64,000 nucleotides of DNA from Acetobacteroides hydrogenigenes (GCF_004340205.1 NZ_SLWB01000002.1:124001-188000); one strand, 5' to 3'; positions 26,715 through 36,025 are shown, counted from the stretch's first letter. Numbers and translations: made by a program. The notes: generated by a model from the sequence alone, not told the origin.

Positions 26715-26918
26715 CTACAAAATCGAGGCTTTTTCGTTCAAAAGTAGCAGGATATGCTTGTATAATTGCTCCATATGCTTGTATAGCTGCTTTATATGCA
26801 CATATAATTGCACCATATGATCGTATAATTGCTTTATATGTATGTATACTTTCTCTATATACTCGTATAGTTGCTTCATATGCATGTATAATAGCGTCAT
26901 ATGCATAAAAAGTAGCAT
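26715..26918 (-). CDS. Possible heptad-repeat micropeptide encoded by the 21-bp array
   Basis: The minus strand of the array is open for 67 codons from ATG at 26918, reading a seven-residue repeat (for example QLYKHME, QLYKHIL, QLYDHMV). Leu and Ile/Met fall at positions expected of an amphipathic helix or coiled coil. It ends 52 bp before the XRE start and has the same orientation. Since the plus strand is also open (unit like CIIAPYA), an open frame on both strands follows from the 21-bp period and is not proof of coding. No good ribosome-binding site is visible. Treat as hypothetical. Confidence 0.2.
   Translation of the reverse strand: MLLFMHMTLLYMHMKQLYEYIEKVYIHIKQLYDHMVQLYVHIKQLYKHMEQLYKHILLLLNEKASIL
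26751..26918. repeat. 21-bp tandem repeat, eight degenerate copies
   Basis: Units start at 26751, 26772, 26793, 26814, 26835, 26856, 26877 and 26898, exactly 21 bp apart. Each begins with a CATATG-like hexamer, followed by a GTATAATTGCT-like tail. Period is exact though sequence drifts, which suggests selection on length or coding, or repeated slippage plus mutation. The array occupies the gap upstream of the XRE gene. The rest of this gap (26663-26750 and 26919-27099) shows no gene. Confidence 0.9.
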
Positions 26919-27099
26919 TTATAGGTCTGAAAATTTCGATTTTAAAGCAGGTGATAGGAGCTTTGCTCTAGATGCTGCCTGCTTTTTGGTTGATTTAGAA
27001 GCGGCATTGGCTTAATTGGGCTTTTGGGGTAAAGAATAGCGTGGATCTGCTATCGGATGTGGTGCGCTGAGAGCCTAAGGAGGGGGAAGTGGGCATGAA

Positions 27100-27134
27100 A
27101 AAGCCGGATTGGGAGAAAATTCCAATCCGGCTTT
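27100..27134. terminator. Terminator downstream of the thioredoxin-like gene
   Basis: A perfect 13-bp stem (AAAGCCGGATTGG at 27100-27112, CCAATCCGGCTTT at 27122-27134) has A and T runs at its ends. It lies about 105 bp after the minus-strand thioredoxin-like gene and can act in either direction. Confidence 0.8.
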
Positions 27135-27240
27135 CATTTTTATCGTCAAGCGATGCTAATCGTATTCTTGCTCCACAACAACCGGCAAAGGTAAATTCTG
27201 CGGCTCTTTTGGGCCTTTTTCGCGATTTTGCGGCGCGGGT

Positions 27241-28365
27241 CTACTTCTTGGTTTCTTCGGTGGTGCCGCTAAGCTTGCCCTTCATCTTTTCGAAGTAGGG
27301 CTTAGCCTTTGGCTCCTTAAGTGATGCTATAACGGTATCGATGTAGGCGCTTACGAGCAGCTTATCGTTTTTGGGAGCGCTATCGGCTACGAGGGGCACG
27401 ATCTGCGAGAGGATGCTGTAGCTTTCCTGGTCGCTAAGATTGGCGTTCTTCATCGAGGTGGTAACCAGTCCGGCAAGGGCGCTTCCGTTTTTGGCGAATT
27501 TGGCATCGGCCATGTCTAGGATCAGGTTAAACTTTTGGATGTTTGCGGGCTTGCTGGCGCTAATCAGGTTGCGCAGCTTCAGAGCCTCCTCCTTGCTGTA
27601 CACCGATCCTTTACGGTTAACTAGGAATGACATTGCCTTTTCGGTAAATACGCTCGAGATCTTGGCGTCAACGGCCGAATCGCCAATAGCATCGGTAAAC
27701 TTGATGCGGTTGGTTAGGATGAAGAGGAATTCCTTGCTCGAGGCATCGTTGATGAAGTCGTTGTAGATGGGCCAGTTCTCCTTGGTTATTCTATCCTTCT
27801 CCTTAAGCGAGCGGAGGTAGGCTGTAGCCACATCCTGTGCACTGTCTTCCATGTAGGCATCCTGCAGCGTCTTCAGGTAGCTCTTTACGAAGTCGGGCTC
27901 GCGGTTTCCGTTTTGGTAGCTGGCCTGCTGACCGGCGAGCGAGGTGGTTGGATTCATTCCTACCTTAACCTTTTCGATGAATTCGTCAGCTTCGGCACCT
28001 CCTACGATTCGGTGCACCAGGTTGCCTTCGGCATCCAGAATCAGAAAGGTCGGATAGGCCTTAACGGCGTACTTCTTGGCCAGCTCGATGCCTTCGCCCT
28101 TTTCCATATCGAACTTAACGTTTACGAAGTTGGCGTTAAAGAAATCGGCAACCTTATCCTGTTTGAAGACGGTGTTGGACATATACTTGCATGGGCCACA
28201 CCAGGTGGCGTACCCGTCGAAGAAAATAAGCTTGTTGGCGGCCTTTGCTTTTGCAAGGCTTACGGCTAACGTGGTGTCTTCGAAGCTAACGCTACGGTTT
28301 TGGGCTAGTAGGCTTCCGCCGAAGGTCAGCGGGAGCAGTAGCAGCATTGATGCTAGTTTTTTCAT
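27241..28365 (-). CDS. Exported thioredoxin-like protein
   Basis: The 374-residue product has a signal peptide (about 1-22, ending LLAQ) and a thioredoxin domain with the redox centre ATWCGPCKYM (C56, C59) and the cis-proline segment KAYPTFLILD near 107-116. The C-terminal 240 residues are helical and unrelated to any domain I recognise. The protein likely acts as a periplasmic thiol-disulfide reductase for protein folding or cytochrome and cysteine reduction. The substrate is unknown. It is transcribed alone or with the nucleoside kinase upstream, 46 bp away. Confidence 0.87.
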   Translation of the reverse strand: MKKLASMLLLLPLTFGGSLLAQNRSVSFEDTTLAVSLAKAKAANKLIFFDGYATWCGPCKYMSNTVFKQDKVADFFNANFVNVKFDMEKGEGIELAKKYAVKAYPTFLILDAEGNLVHRIVGGAEADEFIEKVKVGMNPTTSLAGQQASYQNGNREPDFVKSYLKTLQDAYMEDSAQDVATAYLRSLKEKDRITKENWPIYNDFINDASSKEFLFILTNRIKFTDAIGDSAVDAKISSVFTEKAMSFLVNRKGSVYSKEEALKLRNLISASKPANIQKFNLILDMADAKFAKNGSALAGLVTTSMKNANLSDQESYSILSQIVPLVADSAPKNDKLLVSAYIDTVIASLKEPKAKPYFEKMKGKLSGTTEETKK

Positions 28366-28411
28366 TGTTTGGTTTTGTTTGTATATGGTTACTTCTGTAA
28401 TCCTTAAGAGC

Positions 28412-29023
28412 CTAAATGGCGAGCTCCTGCTTCACCAGTTCAAGAACCTTGCCAAAATCTTCCTTCGATTCGATGAAGTTGAGCTTATCGATATCGATGG
28501 TAAGAACCTTGCCGAACGTGTAGCTCTTAATCCAGTCTTCGTACAGCTCGTTAAGGTTTTTGAGGTATTCGCGGTTGATGTCCCTTTCGTACTCGCGGCC
28601 GCGGTTGGTTATTTGCTTGACTAAAGTTTTGGGCGATGCCTTAATGTAGATGAGCAGGTCGGGCGGCTGTATAAGCGAGGTGGTAATGTTGAAAAGGTCG
28701 ATATACGTGTTGTAGTCTCGCTCGTACATTAGCCCCATTCGGTAGAGGTTGGGGGCAAACACAAGGGCATCCTCGTAAATGGTCCTATCCTGTATTACAT
28801 TTTCCTTTCCCTTGCGTATTTCGACAACCTGTTTAAGGCGCGAGTGCAAAAAGTATATTTGCAGGTTAAACGACCACCTAAGCATATCCCGATAGAAATC
28901 GTTGATGTAGGGGTTCTGATCCAAACCTTCGTACTGTGCTTTCCATCCAAGACTTTCGGAGAGCATTTTGGTTAGCATAGTTTTACCACTCCCGATGTTT
29001 CCGGCAACTGCAATTTGTATCAT
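28412..29023 (-). CDS. Deoxynucleoside kinase
   Basis: The 203-residue protein starts with a P-loop, AVAGNIGSGKTML (GNIGSGKT, residues 8-15). It has the DRS-like motif IQDRTIYEDALVF (about 77-89) and the LID-region arginines in TNRGREYERDINREYL (about 139-154). This is the deoxyadenosine/deoxyguanosine/deoxycytidine kinase family, which phosphorylates salvaged deoxynucleosides. Which base it prefers cannot be read from sequence. It is adjacent to the thioredoxin-like gene and separated by 75 bp from the GH3-fold gene. Confidence 0.9.
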   Translation of the reverse strand: MIQIAVAGNIGSGKTMLTKMLSESLGWKAQYEGLDQNPYINDFYRDMLRWSFNLQIYFLHSRLKQVVEIRKGKENVIQDRTIYEDALVFAPNLYRMGLMYERDYNTYIDLFNITTSLIQPPDLLIYIKASPKTLVKQITNRGREYERDINREYLKNLNELYEDWIKSYTFGKVLTIDIDKLNFIESKEDFGKVLELVKQELAI

Positions 29024-29098
29024 CTTCTTGTACCATGGTTTTAGATTACCTGTTGAAATATGCTAGCATTGTATTCGATTCTTTAATGATATGCTACT

Positions 29099-30619
29099 CT
29101 ATTGCTGGTTCCTATTTATCGAGAGTAGCTTATCAATGTAATCGCGATTGTTGTATAGGCGAGGAACCTTATGCTGTCCGCCAAGCTTTCCGCTCTGCTT
29201 GAGCCATTCGTAGAAAACGCCTTTTCTTAGCGAGTGTACTACAGGGCGTTGTAGCGTAATGCTCTTGAACCTTTTTGCCTCGTAGTCCGAGTTTAGCCGT
29301 ATCAGGTTTTGGTCGAGTATGGATGTAAACTCGTCTAGGCTATCGGGTTCCTTTTCGAATTCGAATAGCCATTCGTGACCGCCTTTAGCATCCGAATCCA
29401 TGTAGATAGGAGCCGCCGTGTACTCGCTAACGATGGCGCCTGTTTTTTCGCAGGCTGCTTTAATAGCTTGTTCGGCGTTATCGATAATAAGCTCTTCGCC
29501 AAAGGTGTTGATGAAGTGCTTTGTACGCCCGGTAATGCGGATTTTGTGGGGATATAGCGAGGTAAACTCTACCGTATCGCCAATAACGTAGCGCCATAGT
29601 CCACCGTTGGTGGTAATTACCATGGCGTAGTTAATGCCCGTTTTGACATCGGCTACGGTAAGCGGTGTAAACGACGTATCGAAGAAGTTATCCATTGGGA
29701 TAAACTCGTAGAAAATACCGTAGTCGAGCATCAGCAGCATGTCGTTGGTTTTCGGATCATCCTGTAGCGCAAAAAATCCCTCCGAGGCGTTGTAGGTTTC
29801 CATGTAGTTCATGGCATCCGAGGGGAATAGCCTGCGGTACTGCTCGCGGTAGGGGGTAAAGCTAACGCCCCCGTGGATGAATAGCTCCATGTTGGGCCAA
29901 ACCTCAAAAAGATTGCTCTTGCCGGTATGCTCTAGGATGTACTTCATGAGCACCATGTTCCACGACGGAACCCCGGCAAAGTAGGTGACGTTTTCGGGGA
30001 TTGCCTCTTCTGCAATTCGGCGCATCTTTTCCTCAAAATCGGGGATAAGCGCAACCTTTTGGCTTGGCGTTCGGAAGAGATCGGCCCAAAACGGTATGTT
30101 TTCGATAAGGATAGCAGAAAGGTCGCCGGTAAATGCTTTTTCGTTTAACCGATCTATCTGATGGCTTCCGCCTAGGGTTAGTCCTTTGCCTGTAAAAATT
30201 TGGGTCTCGGGATGGTTGTAGTTGTAAATGGTGAGCGTATCTTTTCCACCCTGAAAGTGTACGCTATTCAACGATTCTTCGCTAACGGGAATGAACTTGC
30301 TTTTATCGTCGGTTGTGCCAGATGACTTTGCAAACCAGCAAATATCTGTTGGCCAAATCACGTTCTGCTCACCTTGGCGAACACGTTCGATGTAGGGCTT
30401 AGCCTGATTATAGTCTTGCACCGGTGTTCGCTGCTGAAATGTTTCTATGCTTCGGATAGAAGAGAAATCGTGCATTTTACCCCATTCTGTACCTTTTGCC
30501 GTTTCTACCAAGCCTTTGATAATTGTTGCCTGAGTTTCGAAGGGGTATTTCCGAAACTCGTCGATGCTTTTAAGCCGTTTGGTACTAAGAAAGTTTACGA
30601 TGGAGTTGATTATTGGCAT
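29099..30619 (-). CDS. GH3-fold (auxin-responsive promoter family) acyl-adenylating protein
   Basis: The 506-residue protein belongs to the GH3 family, members of the ANL adenylating superfamily. Visible motifs are the ATP-binding segment WFAKSSGTTDDKSKFIPVS (about 89-107), ESYN-like YMETYNASEGFFA (about 283-295), GLWRYVIGDTVEFTSL (about 349-364) and the adenylate-contacting GRTKHFINTFGEELI. Plant GH3 enzymes couple hormones to amino acids. Bacterial ones are widespread in Bacteroidota with unknown substrates, probably a carboxylic acid. The gene has its own promoter, near 30645, and no neighbours indicate the pathway. Confidence 0.88.
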   Translation of the reverse strand: MPIINSIVNFLSTKRLKSIDEFRKYPFETQATIIKGLVETAKGTEWGKMHDFSSIRSIETFQQRTPVQDYNQAKPYIERVRQGEQNVIWPTDICWFAKSSGTTDDKSKFIPVSEESLNSVHFQGGKDTLTIYNYNHPETQIFTGKGLTLGGSHQIDRLNEKAFTGDLSAILIENIPFWADLFRTPSQKVALIPDFEEKMRRIAEEAIPENVTYFAGVPSWNMVLMKYILEHTGKSNLFEVWPNMELFIHGGVSFTPYREQYRRLFPSDAMNYMETYNASEGFFALQDDPKTNDMLLMLDYGIFYEFIPMDNFFDTSFTPLTVADVKTGINYAMVITTNGGLWRYVIGDTVEFTSLYPHKIRITGRTKHFINTFGEELIIDNAEQAIKAACEKTGAIVSEYTAAPIYMDSDAKGGHEWLFEFEKEPDSLDEFTSILDQNLIRLNSDYEAKRFKSITLQRPVVHSLRKGVFYEWLKQSGKLGGQHKVPRLYNNRDYIDKLLSINRNQQ

Positions 30620-30641
30620 TGGCGCTTGGTTCTATTTTCCC

Positions 30642-30671
30642 CAAAGATATTTATTTACCTTTTTTAGGCAA
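30642..30671 (-). promoter_or_regulatory. Candidate promoter of the GH3-fold gene
   Basis: On the minus strand TTG (30671-30669) is followed after 19 bp by TATCTTTG (30649-30642). The pair matches the Bacteroidota -33/-7 promoter in sequence and spacing, and ends 22 bp before the start codon. Confidence 0.6.
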
Positions 30672-30705
30672 ATACTTGATAAAATTTGTGCGACTTGGTA
30701 TCGTT

Positions 30706-31341
30706 CTAGGTTATGCTTAAAGCTTCGGTATGCGCATTGTTGGCAATACATACCGGAGAAAAGCTGCCTGTTTCGTAGTTGTAATCAAAAATGGAAACGG
30801 CAAGGTTGGCATGAAAGTACTTCTCCATGTTGGAGATTGGCAGGTTTAGCAGGTAGCACATAAGAATTCGGAGTGCTCGCCCATGCATGCACACAACAAC
30901 GTTGGCTTCCTGTTTTCTCGATAGAACTGTTTCTAGCGCGTCCTTCATTCTTTGTAGTACCTCATTGGGGCTTTCCCCTTGCTCCGCTTTTGCGTCTCCT
31001 TCATTATTCTTCCATTGTTCTAGGAGGCTCTTTAGGGTAAAGGTTCCGGTACTATCGAACATTTCTTTGCCCTCCATGATGCCGAAATCCATTTCGTCGA
31101 ATCCACCTATAATTTCGTGGGGAATCCCACTTTTTAGTAGAGGGGCCATTGACTGGTGTGTCCGCTGTAGCGACGAGGTGTATACTTTATCAAAAGGAAT
31201 GTGCTTGTAGTGCTGGTAAAAGGCTTCGGCTTGTTGATGGCCAAGCGCGTTTAAAGGCGCATCAACTCCTCTGCCTTGAATGAGATTTTTGCTGTTACAG
31301 TCGGTTTCGCCGTGGCGAACAAAGTAGATTCTTTTTGTCAT
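30706..31341 (-). CDS. Histidine phosphatase family protein (phosphoglycerate mutase-like)
   Basis: The 211-residue protein has the histidine-phosphatase signature FVRHGETDCN (phospho-acceptor H10), the conserved YTSSLQRTHQS arginine segment (about 54-64), the catalytic glutamate region FGIMEGK, and the second histidine in VVCMHGRALR near 153. Such enzymes include cofactor-dependent phosphoglycerate mutase, GpmB-like phosphatases and alpha-ribazole phosphatase (CobC). No cobalamin or glycolysis genes are adjacent, so the substrate is open; the length and sequence suit a broad phosphatase. It is monocistronic. Confidence 0.88.
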   Translation of the reverse strand: MTKRIYFVRHGETDCNSKNLIQGRGVDAPLNALGHQQAEAFYQHYKHIPFDKVYTSSLQRTHQSMAPLLKSGIPHEIIGGFDEMDFGIMEGKEMFDSTGTFTLKSLLEQWKNNEGDAKAEQGESPNEVLQRMKDALETVLSRKQEANVVVCMHGRALRILMCYLLNLPISNMEKYFHANLAVSIFDYNYETGSFSPVCIANNAHTEALSIT

Positions 31342-31361
31342 GGCTTTGTTGGTTGCTGGTT

Positions 31362-31369
31362 CAAAGATA
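31362..31369 (-). promoter_or_regulatory. Candidate -7 promoter element of the histidine phosphatase gene
   Basis: The minus strand reads TATCTTTG, identical to the box of the GH3-fold gene, 21 bp before the start codon. No TTG is visible at the expected -33 distance. Confidence 0.45.
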
Positions 31370-31537
31370 GAATTTCTGGAAAAAATGCTGCTTATTGCCT
31401 TTTGATCCGTACTATCCCCTTACTTGATCTGCTACCTTTCAAAATAATCTTTCTAAAAACTTGTCTTTTGTGACATTAGTTACCGAACATTGACGCTGGG
31501 GTGGCGTTATTTGTAGAATAAAATAAAAGTTATCAAT

Positions 31538-31852
31538 ATGGGGTTTTTTAGTAACCTTTTTGGTTTAGGTCCGAAGGTGGATTTTAAGGCAGTTGTTGAG
31601 CGTGGAGCTACTATTGTAGATGTTCGTACTCCTCAAGAGTTTGCAACTGGTAATATAAATGGATCGATTAACATTCCAGTTGGCTCTTTACCTCATAAGT
31701 TGAAAATGCTAAATAAGAACAAGCCTATCATAGTGTATTGTGCTTCTGGATCTAGAAGCACTTCTGCCAAATCATTTCTAGATCAGCAGGGTTTTGAAGA
31801 GGTGTATAATGCAGGCAGCTTTCATGGGTTTTACAGGCACTTAAACGGATAG
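31538..31852 (+). CDS. Rhodanese-like domain protein
   Basis: This single-domain rhodanese of 104 residues carries the substrate-binding start IVDVRTPQEFATGNINGSINIPVG (split at residues 26-49) and the active-site loop YCASGSRS with catalytic C68. Rhodaneses transfer sulfane sulfur, using persulfide on this cysteine. Here it lacks a signal peptide (the N-terminal MGFFSNLFGLG is short), so it is cytoplasmic. The gene is isolated, divergent from the phosphatase and convergent with the formate channel, with a strong terminator between. Its partner is unknown. Confidence 0.9.
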   Translation: MGFFSNLFGLGPKVDFKAVVERGATIVDVRTPQEFATGNINGSINIPVGSLPHKLKMLNKNKPIIVYCASGSRSTSAKSFLDQQGFEEVYNAGSFHGFYRHLNG

Positions 31853-31870
31853 TTCTTTTATCTTTTGCAT

Positions 31871-31907
31871 AACGTAAAAAGGGGCCAACAAGCCCCCTTT
31901 TTACGTT
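31871..31907. terminator. Bidirectional terminator between the rhodanese and formate-channel genes
   Basis: A long near-perfect inverted repeat (AACGTAAAAAGGGG on the left arm, CCCCTTTTTACGTT on the right) lies between convergent genes, with A and T runs that serve both directions. Confidence 0.88.
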
Positions 31908-31942
31908 TTTGAAACAGCACTATGCGGTAGGTCTGATTCCTT

Positions 31943-32734
31943 CTATATTTTCTTTTCACCGTAGGCGTACCAGTAAAGTAGTCCAACAAGGATACTTCCT
32001 CCGACAATGTTACCCAATGTGGCAGGTATAAGGTTGTTTACGATAAAGTCACCCCAAGTAATTGGAGCACCTAGTAGCATCGCCGATGGAATAAAGAACA
32101 TGTTGGCAATGCAGTGCTCGAATCCCATTGCAACGAAGGCCATTATCGGAAACCAAATACCTAATATTTTTCCAGAAATATGATTTGATGCGTAGGCCAA
32201 CCACATGGCAATTGCTACAAACCAGTTGCAGGCCATTCCCTTAAAGAAAACTTTGTAGAATGGCGCCGTTGTTTTTACGTTGGCAATATTGATGGTGAAC
32301 TCTTTCCAAGGCTCTGCGGTAAGTGCTCCTGTAAGGTACCCTACGAAGTAGGCCACAAAGAGGGCACCAAAAAAATTTCCGAGGTAAACTAGTCCCCAGT
32401 TGCGTAGCATTTGGGCTAATTTTAGCCTTCCAGATGCTACAGGAGGAATGAAGTAGGCTGTGTTACCGGTAAAAAGTTCTCCACCTGCAATTGCAACCAG
32501 CATAAGACCAACTGGAAACGTAGCACCCATCAAAAATTTGCTGATCCCTGGGTTTTCAGCCGAAATACCGGGTACGCCGCCCCCTATAACAATTGCAAGT
32601 AATCCTCCTAATGCGATGTATGCACCTCCTAAGAAGGCGAGGACAAGGGTGGTTGATGTAGAGTTCTTGGTGCGGGCTTGCGCCGATAGGCCAACAACCT
32701 CTACTATTTGCTTTGGTGAATTAAAATTCATCAA
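31943..32734 (-). CDS. focA: Formate/nitrite transporter (FNT) family channel
   Basis: The 263-residue protein has six predicted membrane helices and FNT motifs: the GGGVPGISAEN and GGELFTGNT segments near 46-56 and 85-93, the NFFGALFVAYF helix, and the GMACNWFVAIAMW segment with the central-pore region. FNT channels pass formate, nitrite or hydrosulfide; location in front of pflB-pflA, in the same orientation and 39 bp after pflA, makes formate by far the best candidate. It would export formate in growth at neutral pH. The symbol focA is used for context and similarity. Confidence 0.92.
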   Translation of the reverse strand: MMNFNSPKQIVEVVGLSAQARTKNSTSTTLVLAFLGGAYIALGGLLAIVIGGGVPGISAENPGISKFLMGATFPVGLMLVAIAGGELFTGNTAYFIPPVASGRLKLAQMLRNWGLVYLGNFFGALFVAYFVGYLTGALTAEPWKEFTINIANVKTTAPFYKVFFKGMACNWFVAIAMWLAYASNHISGKILGIWFPIMAFVAMGFEHCIANMFFIPSAMLLGAPITWGDFIVNNLIPATLGNIVGGSILVGLLYWYAYGEKKI

Positions 32735-32773
32735 TAGTAATTTTTATGCTAGATGTTAATTGCTTATTAGTTT

Positions 32774-33499
32774 CTAGTTTACCACTACTAATTTGAAGTA
32801 AGGCTCAAGAATACTTTTGGCTCGTTTAAGTTGTTCAGGTGTGTTTTCAGGAACACCGTCGAGCTGGTACTTCATGTTCAAGTGCTCGTACTTGTGCTTT
32901 CCTAGGGTGTGGTATGGAAGAATCTCAAGGCGTTCTACGTTGGTAAAATCCTTAAAATGCTCGCCTAGTGCTTTTATGTGCTCTTCCTGATCGCTATATC
33001 CGGGTACTAACACGTAGCGCAACCACATTTTAATCCCATTATCCCGGAGATATTGGGCCATTTTGAGCGTTCTATTGTTTTCGTGGTTGGTTATTTTGCG
33101 GTGCCATTCGTCGTTAAAGTGCTTGACATCGAGTAGGACAAGATCTACATATTTAAGTAGTTCGGCAACGTCATTGTTGAAAACACTTCCATTGCTATCT
33201 ATACATATGTTGATGTTTTCTTCTTTTAACTTTTTAAACAGCGGTATAAGAGCCTTAGCCTGAAGCGTAGGTTCACCTCCAGAAATGGTAACGCCACCTT
33301 TTTTGCCAAAAAATGATTTTTGGCTAACGGCCATTCGAACAATCTCCTCAATTTCGGTAGGTGTTCCTCCTTTAAGGGTTATGGTATCTGGGTTGGCGCA
33401 GTATAGGCAATTAAAGTTGCATCCTTGGAGAAAAACAACTAACCTTAAACCTGGACCATCAAAAGTGCCCATTGATTCGTAGGAATGTACGTTTAGCAT
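32774..33499 (-). CDS. pflA: Pyruvate formate-lyase activating enzyme
   Basis: This radical SAM enzyme generates the glycyl radical of PflB, using S-adenosylmethionine and a [4Fe-4S] cluster. The 241 residues have the CxxxCxxC motif GCNFNCLYCANPD (C27, C31, C34), the GGE motif VTISGGEPTLQ and the SxNG segment CIDSNGSVF. The gene lies directly downstream of pflB, separated by a hairpin that can attenuate transcription, so the activase may be made at lower level than its enormous substrate. The oxygen-sensitive cluster fits an anaerobe. Confidence 0.96.
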   Translation of the reverse strand: MLNVHSYESMGTFDGPGLRLVVFLQGCNFNCLYCANPDTITLKGGTPTEIEEIVRMAVSQKSFFGKKGGVTISGGEPTLQAKALIPLFKKLKEENINICIDSNGSVFNNDVAELLKYVDLVLLDVKHFNDEWHRKITNHENNRTLKMAQYLRDNGIKMWLRYVLVPGYSDQEEHIKALGEHFKDFTNVERLEILPYHTLGKHKYEHLNMKYQLDGVPENTPEQLKRAKSILEPYFKLVVVN

Positions 33500-33524
33500 T
33501 GCGTATGTGGGTATTTTAAAAATA

Positions 33525-33555
33525 CCCCTGACAGCGTTTTAAATTCTGTCAGGGG
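33525..33555 (-). terminator. Hairpin between pflB and pflA (attenuating terminator)
   Basis: A perfect 10-bp stem (CCCCTGACAG / CTGTCAGGGG) with an 11-nt loop lies just after pflB; on the minus strand it is followed by TATTTTTA. It probably stops part of the transcripts before pflA and focA. Confidence 0.7.
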
Positions 33556-33575
33556 TTATCTTATAGCATTTAAGA

Positions 33576-35804
33576 TTACATCTTATCGAAGAAACTACGC
33601 GAGATAACTTCGAACTGTTGCTCGCGGGTTAATCGGACAAAATTTACTGCGTAGCCAGACACACGGATGGTTAGCTGAGGATAGTTCTCAGGATGTTCCA
33701 TTGCGTCTTGAAGCATCTCGCGGTTGAGCACGTTCACGTTAAGGTGGTGGGCACCTTTCGAGAAGTAGCCGTCCATCATCGAAACTAGGTTATCTAGCCT
33801 ATCTTCTTTGGTTGCTCCTAACGATTTAGGAATAATTGAGAAGGTGTTAGATATACCGTCTCTCGAGCTATCGTAGTCGAGTTTCGATACGGAGCTTAGC
33901 GATGCGATAGCCCCCTTGGTATCGCGTCCGTGCATTGGGTTTGCACCAGGAGCAAAGGCAACACCTTTGGCGCGGCCATCGGGGGTTGCTCCAGTTTTCT
34001 TTCCGTACATTACGTTAGAGGTAATAGTTAGGATCGAAAGGGTTGGCTCTGCATTCTTGTAGGTTGGCAGCTGGCTAAGCAGCGAGTTGAAGTATGCAGG
34101 AATTTCAACGGCAAACTGGTCCACACGATCATCGTCGTTACCGTAGTATGGGAATTCGCCTTCGATGTTGAAGTTAACGGCTAAGCCTTTTTCGTCGCGA
34201 ACTGGAGTAACCTTAGCGTACTTGATGGCAGAAAGCGAGTCGGCTACAATTGACAGACCTGCAGCGCCGTAGGCTAGGTTAATTTTAGGATCGGTATCGA
34301 TAAAAGCCATCTGCGACTTTTCGTAGTAGTACTTGTCGTGCATGTAGTGGATGATGTTCATCGAGTCGTTGTAAACGCGAGCCATCTCCTTAAGCACAAT
34401 TTTGTAGTTGGCCATTACCTCATCGAAATCGAGTACCTCGCTCTTAAGTGCAGGGATTCCCTTAACTACTTGCTTACCGGTAATCTCGCAGCGGCCTTCG
34501 TTAATTGCTAGAAGAAGAGCCTTTGCAAGGTTGGTACGAGCGCCGAAGAATTGGATTTGTTTTCCGATTTCTTGGTATGAAACGCAGCAGGCAATACCGT
34601 AATCTTCAGAGTCGCGGGTTTCGCACATTAGGTCATCATTCTCGTACTGAATAGATGATGTATCAATAGAAACCTGAGCGCAGAAATGCTTGAAGTTCTC
34701 TGGAAGTGATGGCGACCAAAGAACGGTCATGTTTGGCTCTGGCGATGGCCCTAGATTGTATAGAGTTTGAAGGAAGCGGAATGAGGTCTTAGTAACCTTA
34801 GTGCGGCCATCGGCAGTTCTACCTCCAATTGCTTCGGTTACCCAAGTTGGGTCGCCTGCAAAGATTTCATTGTAGGCATCCATGCGTAGGTGGCGAACCA
34901 TGCGAAGCTTAATTACGAATTGGTCGATAAGTTCCTGAGCGAACTCTTCGGTAATCTTTCCGTTTTTAAGATCGTATTCGATATAGATATCAAGGAATGA
35001 AGAAACGTTGCCCAGCGACATTGCTGCACCATCCTGCTCCTTAACGGCCGAAAGGTACGCCATGTACACCCATTGAACCGCTTCTTGAGCGCTGTATGCT
35101 GGACGCGATAAATCTAGGCCATAGTAGGTACCTAGCTCCTTGATCTTGTTAAGGGCTTTAATTTGCTCGCTAACCTCTTCGCGAAGGCGAATGCGGTGCT
35201 CGGTCATTGGTCCACCAAGGTTGGCAAGGTCGTGCTTCTTAGCGTCAATTAGGCGGTCGATACCGTAGAGCGCTAAGCGGCGGTAGTCGCCAATGATACG
35301 GCCACGGGCGTAGTTATCGGGTAGTCCGGTGAGGAATCCTAGGGAGCGGAAAAGGCGAATTTCGTCGGTATAGGCTTCGAAAACGCCATCGTTGTGGGTT
35401 TTCGCATAGTTGGTGAAGATATCTAAAACATGCTCATCAACCTCGACGCCGTGTTCGCTACATGCTTTTTCAACAACCTTAATGCCACCGTATGGCTTCA
35501 TGGCGCGCTTAAGCAGCTCGTCGGTTTGTAGCCCTACAATAAGCTCGTTCTCCTTATCGATATAGCCAGCTTTGTGCGAGGTGATGCCCGACACTACCTT
35601 GTTATCGATTTTGCGAACGCCGTTGTTTTCACTTTCCTCCTTGAGGGCTTGCTTGCAGATGTCCCAAATTTTCTTGGTACGCTCGCTTGGTCCACAAAGG
35701 AAGGATGCATCTCCCTCATAAGGGGTAATGTTTTTGTTGACGAAATCTTTTACGTTGATCTCGTTTTGCCAAACCCCTTCGTTGAATTTGATGTTTTGAT
35801 CCAT
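33576..35804 (-). CDS. pflB: Formate C-acetyltransferase (pyruvate formate-lyase)
   Basis: PflB cleaves pyruvate with CoA to acetyl-CoA and formate, using a glycyl radical. The 742-residue protein has the adjacent catalytic cysteines in [12 protein letters not shown] (about 404-405) and the glycyl-radical loop [13 protein letters not shown] near the C-terminus (radical Gly about 717). Length and positions match Escherichia coli PflB (760 residues). Both key motifs are intact, so a functional enzyme is expected. It is first in the pflB-pflA-focA group, behind a promoter with a leader of about 180 nt. Related glycyl-radical dehydratases are less likely because of the CC pair. Confidence 0.97.
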   Translation of the reverse strand: MDQNIKFNEGVWQNEINVKDFVNKNITPYEGDASFLCGPSERTKKIWDICKQALKEESENNGVRKIDNKVVSGITSHKAGYIDKENELIVGLQTDELLKRAMKPYGGIKVVEKACSEHGVEVDEHVLDIFTNYAKTHNDGVFEAYTDEIRLFRSLGFLTGLPDNYARGRIIGDYRRLALYGIDRLIDAKKHDLANLGGPMTEHRIRLREEVSEQIKALNKIKELGTYYGLDLSRPAYSAQEAVQWVYMAYLSAVKEQDGAAMSLGNVSSFLDIYIEYDLKNGKITEEFAQELIDQFVIKLRMVRHLRMDAYNEIFAGDPTWVTEAIGGRTADGRTKVTKTSFRFLQTLYNLGPSPEPNMTVLWSPSLPENFKHFCAQVSIDTSSIQYENDDLMCETRDSEDYGIACCVSYQEIGKQIQFFGARTNLAKALLLAINEGRCEITGKQVVKGIPALKSEVLDFDEVMANYKIVLKEMARVYNDSMNIIHYMHDKYYYEKSQMAFIDTDPKINLAYGAAGLSIVADSLSAIKYAKVTPVRDEKGLAVNFNIEGEFPYYGNDDDRVDQFAVEIPAYFNSLLSQLPTYKNAEPTLSILTITSNVMYGKKTGATPDGRAKGVAFAPGANPMHGRDTKGAIASLSSVSKLDYDSSRDGISNTFSIIPKSLGATKEDRLDNLVSMMDGYFSKGAHHLNVNVLNREMLQDAMEHPENYPQLTIRVSGYAVNFVRLTREQQFEVISRSFFDKM

Positions 35805-35994
35805 TTTCTATTGTAAAGATTAATGTTTCCTGCTTAAAGGACATAACTCTCCCGTTCTAACTCGTCGTTAGGCACAAATTAGCCGCATTGATGAGATGTG
35901 TTAAGGCTTCAGTCAACCGTGTGAAAAGCGCCTTGTATTACAAGAGGATAGACCTACGGGATGCGGGTTGAACTAAAAAGTAACAAACCGTGCA

Positions 35995-36025
35995 CAAAAG
36001 TAACGTCTTGTTTAGAATTATTCAA
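35995..36025 (-). promoter_or_regulatory. Candidate promoter of the pflB-pflA-focA group
   Basis: On the minus strand TTG (36025-36023) is separated by 20 bp from TACTTTTG (36002-35995), a good Bacteroidota promoter. It implies a leader of about 180 nt before pflB. The leader (35805-35990) shows no gene or recognised riboswitch. With pflB ending and the acidic-protein gene starting, the 35805-36154 gap is otherwise empty except for the hairpin at 36103. Confidence 0.55.
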
